Program-made: the position numbers and the translations under genes
Origin: Macropodus opercularis
Taxonomy: Eukaryota; Chordata; Actinopteri; Anabantiformes; Osphronemidae
Length of the DNA stretch: 64,000 bases
Assembly: GCA_030770545.1 (NCBI GenBank)
Contig: CM061098.1
Location: 1,960,001-2,024,000 of the forward strand
Direction of reading: 5' to 3'
Notes under the pieces: generated by a model
Told to the model about the DNA's origin: nothing
Seen by the model: the letters and a program-made list of their open reading frames with translations, nothing else
Databases searched by the model: none
Shown: piece by piece, positions 23,251 through 34,599 of the stretch
Numbering within the stretch: the first letter of the stretch is position 1
How the letters are laid out: the number at the start of each line of letters is the position of its first letter

Positions 23251-26200
23251 TTACCAGCCTCCTTTGCCGCCCTTTTTCTTCTTCTGTGGTGCCTTCTTGC
23301 GATTGGCCCCTGAGGCTGCGGGTTTCTGCTGTCGTGGGGGGACCACGTTGCTGGCGGGAGCCGTGGACGAGCCTGAAGCTGAGCCCGGCCTGGGGGAGGT
23401 AGGGGGACTACTGACCGTCTTACTGGCATCCCTGCAACAGAGTGGAAACCTTCACAATGGACTCAAATAAAGTATCTCAGCAGAAAACCACACTCCAGCT
23501 GCTTTGCTTGCAGGTAATAGGACTATATAATAAGTGGAGTTGACTCACAGCTCAGCTGAAGCTCCTGCCATCGCTCCCTGTGTGCCCTTTCCTATTTGCT
23601 CCTTCTTCTTGCCCTTCTTCTTGCCTCTGTAGTAGGAGCGCTCCCTCATGGGCAGCCACCTCTCAGGGTCAGGTGTCACTTTGGGGTCGTAGTTTTTAGG
23701 TAATTTTCCTGAAAAGGGCAAACAAGCAACGCCTTTACTACTGTATAATATACATGTACAAAAAGACTGTGTACGTGTTGAATGTATTGTGAATGTATTG
23801 AATTCTATTTGACCTAACAGGTGAAGCACAGTCATACCTTTCTTTTTCTTCTTCTTCTTTTTGATCTCGCCTTGGCTGTAACAGAAATGCAGATGCATGA
23901 GAGCAATGGAAATGATAATTATCTGGATGAATAGATTCTTGCGAACATCATACAGACAATGTGAGTGGGTGGTTGTTTACCCTTTGTCTTTGGGAAGAGT
24001 TTCTCCTATGACCTTAGCAGCTTTTTTCCTGACGTATGTGGCTCCGTGCGAGTTCTCCAGCTCGTCTACATCCACATTGAAGGACATGGTGTCGGCCGAT
24101 GGCAGGTGCTTGCTGAGGCTGAAGGAGCACGCTAAGGACATGTATGTAATGAAAACAATTAAATAATACTTAGTTAGCTCTAGTCAGTATGAAACAGTTT
24201 TCATAGATTCAATGGAAACTCAGCTGTCGTCTTTGATTTTATTAGGATACGATTTGGCTTTATCTGTGTCCACCAGAGAATAAGCCGAGATGAGTTGTGC
24301 TAGTGTGTGGATGTCTTTCGTGTTTTTCCTGTTTAAAGAAGAACAAAGAAAATAAAATGGTTTTTATTTAAAACGAACACAGCTGATATGTCTCATCCTA
24401 TAACGAATAAGATGAATTTAATGATGTTTTTCAAGTTGTTGATATGATACAGATATATATCATATCCATGACACGAGCTACTTGATACGAAGCTGGCAGC
24501 ATGACTGACCAAAAAGCAGAATCAGCCTCTGAGACAACCTGCCAAGAGCACACTTAGTGCGTTTTCAGGCCAAATACCACATGTGGAAGCGATGGGGTGT
24601 TTTTCAGTGCTGTAACTCACTTCCACAGCTGCTCCAGGTCACTAATAGCTTCTTTTTTCCTTCCATACTTCAGTTTAAAGTTGGCGGCTTCTCGCACAAG
24701 AGCCAAGTGCACGGCTGCTCCGGGCTGCAGAGGAAAAGAATGACATTTACATGCTGCAAAAATATTCAGAACCCTGCCGAGACATTTCAAAAACACACCT
24801 GTTCAGACTGGTAGTGCTCAATAGCTTGTTTGAAAACATCAATAGCACTGTCAATGTCTTCTTCGTGGGAGTACATCGTCACCAGAGCTGAAACCTGAGG
24901 AGTCAAAGGTACCGTTATTTGAACGCTGTGAGAAATTACAAACTCAGTCTAAGTGTTGCTTTCATTTCAGACTCACCATCCCTGGTTTGTGCTTAAACTC
25001 TTCAATGGACCTCAGGACATCACAAGCTTTTGTCACGTGACCTGAGGACCAAACACAGTCGCACACAAATTCAGTCTTTGTGTTCTTTTTAGAAAAAGCT
25101 TATTATTTAATGTGCACATTGTAGCAAAGCAGCATAAAAAAAAACAAAGAAGCTGCAAATTGATCGATGTAAAAACAGGCCAGTACCTTGTACTAAATAG
25201 AGTTGTGCCATTGTCAGTTTGATGCCAGATGCATTTTCTGGGTGCTGATCTGAGAATTGCTGGAAAACAAAGTAATAATCACAAGAAATATGAATAAGAT
25301 TTGTGCAGCTCTGGATGTTCTACAGCTACTGGCTTACATTCACAAATCACTTGAAACCCTACTTTAATCCTGGACCTCATCTAAGAGACTAAGAGAGTAG
25401 GAGATGTTACTGTTTGTCGACAGTGAATCAGGCTGCCAACAGCAGTGTTATTATTTACCTGGAGCAGCTCGATGGCTTTGCTGTGCTGCTTCTCCCTGCA
25501 CAGCTGAGCAGCCTGGATGAGGACCGGCCGTGGGTGATCAGGGTTCTGAGACGCAAGACTTGATGACAGCTTCCTGCACTGATCAGCCTGTTGACAGCAC
25601 ACAGCAACACACAGACAGCTGTGGTCAACTTCTGGGTAAAAAGCCATATCTGTGCCTCCTCTCCCCTTTCTGCTACAAGCTCACCTGGTTAGTGTACATA
25701 GACAGCAGAGCTTTGTTGAAGTCAATGGCCTGTAACTGCTTCTTTGCCAGCTTGTGTTCAACACCTTCAGCGTTTGTCAGTTTCACTTTTTTCTTTGAGT
25801 CAAACACGTTTTGGTCCTGAAGGAACAAGACAGAACAATGTTGTTCACTTTCAGGTGGACTGAATACATATGGACGTGTAAACGTTTTGCAAATGTTTGT
25901 TAAGTTAAAATCCGCAAATGCCGTCCACCTACTTTGTTTATTGTGATAATGTTGTTGGCAGTCACAGCAAGGAGTCCCACATCAGTTGGCCTGAAATTAC
26001 AGCAAACTATTGAGTTTATTATGAAGTATCTGACAAAAACTCAGTACGTGGTTCCTGCAGGTTTCATCTTAACCTAAACATGATGAATAATAATTAAGGT
26101 TTTATTAGTTCGAACTCCACGTTATGGTCCCTTGACTTACTTGAGTTTGATAACCTGGTTGTAGAGCTGCAGAGCTTCATCTGTCCGACCCTGTAACTGC

Positions 26201-28768
26201 ATGACATACGCCATCTGAGAATGAATAACAGCCAGTTCTGACTCGATGTCCTCTTCAGTCACATCCTGCCAGGGAACAAACACACCCAAATCTGTTACCA
26301 GTTTCCAAGCATTTCAAAATTTACTCTGCACTACTCGTCATGAAATGAATAATCTGATAAACATTTTTTTTATTTGACAATGTGCAAAGGCACAACACAA
26401 AGCATATCATTGTTTCTATATTTTACATATGAAACCGAGAATAATGACACTTACAGAATCATCTGCCAAAGAAACTCTGCAAAGCTCTGAAAAACCAAAA
26501 GCAACCAGATCGTGTCAAATAACTAAAGTACAGAATAGCAGATATAGTGTTAGAATGCTAATGGACTGACCCTCTGCTTGTCGTAGTTTATTGAAGGCCT
26601 CTGTAAGCTGTCCTTGTCCAATTAGAGTGCAGGCAGCGTTGTAACACAGCTCATATGTTGAGTCAGGCAGACCCAGATCTTCCTACAGAGAAAATGTAAA
26701 ACGATATCTCTAAAAACAGCACTGACATAAATAAACAGAACAAAGAGGCAACATAAAAGCAGCATGTAAGTAAACTTTCAACAGGCGCTTTTACCAGTGG
26801 TGCCTTCTCCCACTGACTCATCGCAGCCACCACAGCAGCGAGGTTGGTCTTCCTCTCCTCGTCATACTCATCCTGGGAGTTTCTGATCAGATCTGTGTAG
26901 ACGGACTTGCACTCACTGTAGCGTTCCAGTCTGTACAACTGTACAACGACAAAAAATAAACTCCATCAGCATAGGGCTTGTACTCTAATAATACTAATAA
27001 TGTTTCCTGTTAAGTAAGTCTTTGATGTTTTAGGATGGGTTTCCTGACTTCAAACATTTCAGCTAAACTAGGAACAATCAAGCTTGGAAATAGGAGAGAA
27101 TTGTGAACAATATGGTGAAGTAAAGGGAGTTTATGCTCACACTGAACACCATGAAGGATTCTCTGACTATGTTTACACACATATTAACAAAATTTAAAAA
27201 TCACTGAAGAGTTGAGGCACTTCAACCTCAGTATGAAAAGGAGGAGGATCAGCTTTAAAAGTTGCTGCTTTGACTGATATCGGCCACCAGGTGTCGCAGT
27301 GCAGGATTTGGTTGAAATAAATAAAAATGTTTCACCCATAACATGATGAAGCTTTATGCTCCTGTGTAACAGGTTAAAACACTCACCACTTGGCCATAGA
27401 GCTCTTTAAGCTTATCAGTCTGTTCAGCAACACCTTCAATGGTCTTCAGGGCACTTTCCACTCGGTTTAGCCGGTATTCGCAGTAGGCTTTCTCAAACAC
27501 AATCTCGCTGAGAGAGGACAGAGATGTTATTAGGAGATGCTGTCAAACACAACAAATAAAGCACGTAATGTGCCTTTTTGATGTGTAAACCTTGAAAGCA
27601 CAATTGCATATTTAACATTTAAATAACATTTATGTGGCTTTACTTTAACTAGGACTAACCTAATTATTTTCACTAATCAGAAACTTGTACTGACACTTCT
27701 TTCTGCTGTGTTGAGGTGTAAGTTTAAGCCATTTCAATAACTTATTTGGGCTATTGATAGTTATTATGAATTCATCCTAACCTAATAAAGGTTTCACTGC
27801 AAATATAATAAATGCTCCAATAGTACTTCTAATACCAATAATAGTACTAATCTAATAGTATTCCCAACAATATATTTAGTAATGCATTCAGTAATATTAG
27901 TAACGTAACATTTTCAATTACAGCATTAAACTTCTACACCTGTATAACATAAACATTTCTACACTGTAGTATGAAAAAGACCTGAGCAGTTGATGAGCAG
28001 TGGAATATAAGTTAGGGAGCATGACATAACCACCGGTGGGTGTGACGTTGTTGTTGTTTACCTGCCGAGCACTTTTGAATGTGTGTTCATGACATTCAGA
28101 GCCTCTTTGAAGCTGCCATTCTGAATAAGACAAACTACTTTACAGTGCAGAGCCGTCACGTCGTCTCTGTTTTCGTGCAATACTGCAACAGAAGACAAAA
28201 CGCACGTTAGCAATGACTCGACAATGCAGATAAAACGCACACGGTGTCATAACTGTGTGAAGTCAGGTTCCCATAAACGTAAACAGTCACTAAACGTTTG
28301 GCCTGAGAGCTAACTAGCTAATTCGCTAGCTACGTTAGCTGCGTGGCTTGGGACACGTCAGGTTTTACAGCAGAACAGCGCAATAAACATATATTGTATT
28401 GTATTGTATTTACTTATGGACGGAATAATGTTTGAACACAATTTAATTTAATGCAACTAAACACTCAGTGCATATATTTATAGACTGTAGTTGGTATGTG
28501 TAGCTAATTTCACGTTTGTATGCTCTAACAAGTAGCTGTCGAAACGCCGTTAGCTTAGCTACATGCTAACAGCTGGTCATGCTGCTGGACCTAGCTCCGC
28601 CTATTAACGCCATAAAGATTTCTACTACATAACAGCAGTTCAGATGCCTTCACAGAAAAGCCGCCTACTTTTACTCAGAGCTTTTAAGGCCCGTGTGTAG
28701 TCTCCGTTCTGTCCGCAGCGGTTCACTTCAGTCCATAGCGAGGCTACTGAAACCCCTCCGCTCGCCAT
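23251..28768 (-). CDS. srp72: SRP72, signal recognition particle 72 kDa protein (19 exons, 668 aa)
   Basis: SRP72 binds SRP68 and 7SL RNA in the cytosolic signal recognition particle, which targets secretory and membrane proteins to the ER. Exons: 28768-28669, 28182-28062, 27507-27387, 26938-26795, 26682-26571, 26486-26455, 26265-26141, 25990-25933, 25816-25685, 25587-25459, 25259-25187, 25041-24977, 24894-24799, 24724-24621, 24328-24251, 24118-23981, 23875-23838, 23708-23549, 23431-23251. All 18 junctions have GT/AG borders and keep frame; the sum is 2,007 nt, 668 residues against 671 in human. The N-terminal half is TPR-like helical repeats (DDVTALHCKVVCLIQNGSF, CYNAACTLIGQGQL, AYVMQLQGRTDEALQLYNQ). 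The C-terminus has a Lys run, the SRP72 RNA-binding signature PDPERWLPMRERSYYR (about residues 568-583), a Ser/Pro-rich segment and a basic KKKKGGKGGW end. The start MASGGVSVASLW matches human. Exon 6 is only 32 nt. Confidence 0.98.
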
Positions 28769-29363
28769 CTTTGCTGAGTGAGCTCTTAGGGTTCGGCGGA
28801 AGTGAGAGACGTACACTTCCGGGTTAACAGGTTAAAAACGGACTGAACTAATTTACATAAATAATTTAATGTAATGTTATATCTGATTTATATTAAATAT
28901 ATTTACTTTTTTGTAAAATTTGAACCCTTTTACGATTTATGGGTAGTTTTTTTCGTTCGAAATAGTGCAAGCAAATGATCTCCAGAGCCAGTCTAATAAC
29001 ACGTAAAAAGCACAATCAACCAAAAGCATAGTGGCTAATTTATATTTATATTCATAGATTTATACGTTGCCAGACTTTTTCAGTCACGAAAGCTATTGGC
29101 AGCACTACCCAATATTACAATACTTAATTATAATAAAATATATATGCATTTGGTATACACCAACAACGCTGATGAAAACAATGTAGGTTAACATTGTTAA
29201 CATTGTTGGTTGTGTACTTTGAAACACTAACTACAATTCGTTTCCACCCCTAAGCCTAAATCTGTTGCCATAGTTCCGGCAGCTCCTGAAGGCAGCAGAG
29301 CAGGCGGACTGGGCACTGTTGTCATTCGCTTGGCTGCGTGAGTCGAGCTTTTGTCCACGAGAA
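28769..29363. promoter_or_regulatory. divergent promoter interval, SRP72 (-) and LEPROTL1 (+)
   Basis: Only 595 bp separate the two start codons, which face away from each other. The middle (about 28850-29220) is AT-rich, while each flank near a start codon is more GC-rich (ctcttagggttcggcggaag at the SRP72 side; gcagcagagcaggcggactg at the LEPROTL1 side). The layout fits two housekeeping promoters back to back or one bidirectional promoter. Transcription start sites cannot be placed from sequence alone. Confidence 0.6.
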
Positions 29364-31186
29364 ATGGCCGGAATTAAAGGTAAGTCATTTTCACTTTTCG
29401 CTAACTTCAGAGAGCGTCAAAGTCCGGGCGCAGTGGACATAATTGAGTGGAAACGCATCAAGGCAGTTAAAGGCGCCTGTGCAGCTACTTAGGTAACGGC
29501 AGCATGAAGTAGCAGTTAGCCGCAGGGCCACTACAGTTATCAGCGTTAGCTAGCTAGGCGGCATCATTTAATGCGTTAGCCTGGGCTACTTAGCGGATGC
29601 TAACCACGCCGGCTGTGTTATTAATGCGTTTTATTGACATTCTCCGCTAATACTGTGAAGACGTGGCATTCGTCGTCGTGATGCTGGTCCTAACTGCACA
29701 TCAAGTCCAGTCACGGTAAACACACAGTCACCGATGCTGCGTTTACTGCGAGAGGATTTGTTGCTGTTAATGAGCAGCCGCAACGGCCGCGCTGCTGGCA
29801 GAGTTTACCGCTAGCATGGCTTGGATGGCTAATGTGGCCGGTGCACGTGAAATCAGCTGATTCACCACATGATGGCTGAAAGGAGCAGGGGCCCTGCTGC
29901 CAGGACGTGATTCTGAGGGTAAGGCACACTGATCATCCTGTTTCTCTCACAGCTCTCATCGGCCTGTCCTTTGGAGGGGCCATTGGCCTCATGTTCCTCA
30001 TGCTGGGATGTGCCCTCCCTGTATATGAGTAAGTACATATGAGCTGGTGAAGGACGTGATACTCTTTGACCATAGGCGGATTATGAGACAGTGGACCCTT
30101 GAGAACTACCTGGTTGTTTTTAAAGTGATAGTTATCTGAATATTGCAGAGATCTGTGAAGTTATTGTGCTGAGTGATGCACAGCGTTTGATTCTTCATCC
30201 CTCAGTTCACTTGACTGCTTCCTGTATCGTCACCGCACTTGTTTCTAGCTCACTTCCAGTGTGTCTTGCTTTTTGTGTCTTTCTGCAGCAAATACTGGCC
30301 TTTGTTCCTCCTCTTCTTCTACATCTTGTCTCCAATCCCTTACTGCATCTCACGGAGAGTGGTTGATGACACAGACTCTGCCAGTAACGCCTGCAAAGAG
30401 CTGGCCATCTTCCTCACAACAGGCATAGTCATTTCAGCCTTTGGCCTGCCCATTGTGTTCGCGAGAGCTGAAGTAGTAAGTTACATTGTCTTATTAGTTG
30501 CTTGTAGTGGGTCCCACAGTGTGTCTCCAAACAAGCCTTAGAGGCTGTAGGATGATTAACATATATAAAACTGCATTGCTATAAACATTCCTTTTATTCT
30601 CTCGGACATTTGTCCAATTCTAGCGTTACTTGTTTATCTTAGTTTATTTTACTTTAGACTAGAATTTGACACTTCACTAATCTCAGCAGCTTCGTATACT
30701 GTGTTTCTTCTGGTTAGTCTTATACAGTCTTTTATATCATGTTACTGAGACTGAAGTAAATTATATCAATGAAAACATACTTTTCTTCAATGCATCATAT
30801 TTTATTAATCAAATGTTTTCTGCTGTTGTTTTTCTTAGCTTGTTTTACAGCATAGTTTTTTTTGTCATGTGATGTAGAAAAAAGATAACTGATTAAAAAA
30901 AAACACTTTTTACAAAATACACCTGAACAAAACGACTTAACAGCAGCTTGTACAGTGGATTCTCTAAAGTGTTGGTGACCACCAGTAAATCCTGGTCTAA
31001 ATAGGCTCTGCAGTCTGGCAGCACCCTGCAGCATTTGTTAACCTGAATTATTAATGCACTGGTTTACAGATCGCCTGGGGGGCGTGTGCGCTCGTGCTAA
31101 CGGGTAACATAGTCATCTTTGGGACCATCCTGGGGTTCTTTCTCGTCTTTGGATCCAATGACGACTTCAGTTGGCAGCAGTGGTAA
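29364..31186 (+). CDS. leprotl1: LEPROTL1, leptin receptor overlapping transcript-like 1 (4 exons, 131 aa)
   Basis: A small four-pass membrane protein of Golgi and endosomes (Vps55 family) that reduces surface levels of leptin and growth hormone receptors in mammals. Exons: 29364-29379, 29953-30028, 30289-30475, 31070-31186; all GT/AG, frame continuous, 396 nt. The first exon codes only MAGIK plus one base. Membrane segments lie near residues 7-27 (IGLSFGGAIGLMFLMLGCAL), 32-50 (YWPLFLLFFYILSPIPYCI), 69-89 (LAIFLTTGIVISAFGLPIVF) and 98-121 (ACALVLTGNIVIFGTILGFF). The end FGSNDDFSWQQW is identical to human LEPROTL1. Length 131 equals the human protein. LEPROTL1 rather than LEPROT is chosen because of MAGIKALIGLSFGGAIGL, the PIPYCISRRVVDDTD loop and FGSNDDFSWQQW. 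In human this gene is on chromosome 8, not beside SRP72. Confidence 0.97.
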
Positions 31187-33445
31187 AACGCCAGAGGGAG
31201 GGGACATGTTAGTCTGAACTGTTTTTATTAGCATTACTATTATGGTATTACTGTTCGGTTCTTGTTGTTATTTATATGATGACCTCCCATCCGTAGACTC
31301 GCACCAAATCTGTGCAATACTTTTTTTCTCTTTGTTTTTTTTACTGCCAGCATCACATTGAACTGAAAAGAGTGGGATCGAAATAGTTATACTTTCAGGT
31401 GAATTGTTCTTCATTTCAGTTTTGCTCTCTGATATCTGTGTAGTGAGTTTTATCCATCTGTGTCTACTTTAATTGCGTTTTGGACAAAATGATAGTAAAT
31501 TATCTGTGACAACTATGTGAAAAACTTCCAGTTGGACATTGGGTAAGACTTAATATGACCTAAAGAACAGGGTTGTCCCTGTTTGGGCTCCTTCATCTGT
31601 TCAGAAAGTTCTGTGTTAGTGTTCAAAAAACGCTCAGGCAGAAGCCTTTTCCATCCTAAAAGGGCAGATGCGTGGAAGTGCAGCGATGAGTGTAAATCAG
31701 CAGAACACTAACTGAAGATCTGCACAATACACGCTGAGCTTTCACTAATGATAAAATATTGTCTAGAGTGGAAATGTGGCTGTTGGAGAGGAGCCCTGTC
31801 AGCCTTTTGTTAATGTAATGTAATGCTAAAACCACCAAGCTGTGAAACTTTGCACAAGTCTAAAAGATCAGTGTGTGTCAAGCCTGCGCTTTGATATGGT
31901 TGAAATCAGTTGTCTTTCCAAGAGCATGTTGGTTCTTATCACAACAACCGAATAGAATGATGTTTAGGAGGATTTGTTACCTGAGTGTCTCCGCAGAGAT
32001 CAAATTAAACTGACTTCCTGGCTGCCACCTGGAGGCAGCCTGCTTACTCACCATATGGTTTTACATCTGATAGCTGTTACCTCGCTGTTCATATGGGTTA
32101 GCGTCACACAGTCAGGTCAGGACAGCAATGAAGGGTCTGTGGTAGCTGCCAGCTAATGTAGGATTAGCTTGAGGCCAGCAGCCAAGCTACAGTACGGCCA
32201 TGGCTACTTATAACGCAGTCCTAACAACCCATAAGCTCCTAGATTTGTCTGCTTTGTCCTGAGTCCTTCAGAGTAAAAGAATCCAGACTCTATGCTTGGT
32301 GTTGATTAAGCACATTAGGTCCCAATTTCCTCACACCAGCATTTCCAGGAGAAAAAAGCCCGCATGGTTATAAATGCTTTAGTTGGAAGCAATCTGTTGC
32401 CTGGTTGAGGCTCATGAGCTCTTGCAGTTTGTGGCGCCAGTCAGGTCAGATGCTGCTCTTCTGTGTGCTGTTACGTTCACCTGCGTTCGTGAGCAGGGTT
32501 GTGTGTCATACATTTCCTTTTAGGAGGCTCATTTGTTTTTCCCCTGTCATGGCACTGACGGAAAACGTGTTCTCTGGAAGATGAAAGGTTCCAACTCTCG
32601 TTTTATTTTGTTTTCAGAAGTATGACCTTGTATGTACTTTTATTTTTAAGGAATGAACACTCGTCATAATGTTTCTGTGCACAGTAGATTTCTACAGCTC
32701 GGTCAGACTCACCACCTCCCAGCAGAATATTATGAAATTAGATGCTCAGATGTGGACATATCTGACTTCTCATTAAACCTTTAAAGATTTCCCCAAATCT
32801 CTTAAAAGTGACCTTTAATTATTGGTCTGATCTATAAATCACATTAACAAGTGTAATTTGCAACGAACAGATTCCAATAATGAAATTTAAACAATCCTTG
32901 CATTAATAAAACTAATCGATGGAGAACAGATTTGGAAATCTGCCAAGGATTGAAATACTGATTCTGCTTGGAGGTTTCGGACTCCACGTCTCATATTTCC
33001 AACCATTTTATGTGTTACCCGACTCTTCCAGAGATCATAACCTCAGTGAAAGCACTGATTGTGTTAAATGCAGCACAGCAATGGCAGCTTCCTAGTTTCT
33101 GTTTAAAAAAAAAAAACAAGCTCACATTGAAATCTACTGACATAATTTGTGCATATTACACAAACAGCTCGGTTAAGCTACAGGAACACGTTGTTCATGG
33201 TAGACTTCCCCACTGGAGGTGTCTGCGTAGCTCTGTACTGCTCTGAGGCATGAATGATGAAGGAATTTGATGTTTTCTAGTCCAGTGTGATCTCCCTGAT
33301 GTGACCGTCTGCTTCTTCAATATTTGGGAGGATGTTGTATTTATTTATTTAATTAGATGCTTCGTGTCAACGTCATTTTCTATTTACAACCGTTGTGTTA
33401 ACAAGGAAGACGTCAGCATGGTGGATTTGTTTGTTTTTATTTTTA
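31187..33445 (+). other. leprotl1: long 3' UTR of LEPROTL1 (inferred)
   Basis: No exon was found between the LEPROTL1 stop and the AATAAA at 33446. The sequence is AT-rich, with an ATTTATTTATTTAATTA AU-rich element near 33340, typical of mRNA 3' UTRs. Mammalian LEPROTL1 also has a long 3' UTR. The extent is inferred only; a shorter transcript is possible. Confidence 0.45.
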
Positions 33446-33451
33446 AATAAA
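33446..33451 (+). terminator. leprotl1: polyadenylation signal AATAAA (LEPROTL1, candidate)
   Basis: AATAAA in ttttaaataaatgcc, followed by T/G-rich sequence. It would give a 3' UTR of about 2.3 kb. Confidence 0.45.
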
Positions 33452-34599
33452 TGCCATTTTTGAACATCTGCTCCTTTGAATTATTACAAATACATTCACT
33501 TATCCTTTGAAAGTTATATAAGATGTTTGAAGGCAATACATTCCACTGATTACTAGGTGCATCTGTTTTCAGAGGTGTTGACCCACATACTAGTAAATGT
33601 TGAATAAATGGAGGGATTTGTCTTTCACAACATACTTAGTGGGACCAGAAGGATGAGACGAAAACATTTGTCTCCCTCTGCTGGCAGCAAATTATGAAAG
33701 CTGCACTTAAACGCGGCTCATCTGTTGCTGCTCTACGACTTTAACTCGTATTTATGGTCCCTCTACACGTCTCTGTCATTAAAATCAAAAACTATTAGGA
33801 AACAGTTGAGATGCTGAAACAGCTTTCATGGGACACAAAGGTCAAACCACGAGTTTCACTAGTGGTTTAGCGATCTGACCTCCACATCTGGGAGTAATTT
33901 ATTTACAAAAATGATAATCATTCAGTTTATTGGTCACGCTGCGCTAATAACCTGCCCAATTAAACTCTCAAAATGTTATTGACCAGGAATAAAGTTTAGA
34001 GATGTGTACATACCTACTGTAAGCAAATGATGTGAGCACTTGCCACTACTCAGAGACACCAAAACAGTAGGTCTGGTCTCCTTGAATCGGTGGCCTTCAT
34101 GTAAAAGAACGAAACATCAGAGACACAAGTCATATAACATTTGTGTTATGCAACTGTACATGCATAGATTTTGAGAAAGACTAACCTGAGGCAGCTGCCA
34201 GAACGATGCCTGCCTCGACACGACATGCATCTTCCAGTCCTGCCCCGTATCGCTTGCTGCCTTGGGGGGTGAACTTTTAAAGCAAAGTTTGCATATAACA
34301 TCAGATGTGAAGACATTTCTGTTATGTTTTCAAACAAATAAATTTCAACTAAAGCCCGGAAACACACACACACACACAGGCCTCGTCTCTGTGTTAATGC
34401 TTAAACTTGTCCCGTGTAGGTGCTGCCCAGGCGAGAGTCTCGTTAAAGACAGCCAGGCTGCACAGGTGGAGTTAAATACAGCAGGAAAAGTTCACACCGT
34501 GTCTTATCTGGCCGCGTGGTGCGCGCCCGCCCTGCTCAAAGGATCCTGGGAAGGTGGAGGAAGACTTAGCGAGGGAAAAGCAGTTCAGACTCATTGAGC
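33452..34599. other. intergenic / upstream of coiled-coil gene
   Basis: About 1.1 kb with no exon recognised. A short (CA)n run lies at about 34364-34378. The last 150 bp before 34600 are more GC-rich and likely hold the 5' UTR and promoter of the next gene. Confidence 0.4.
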
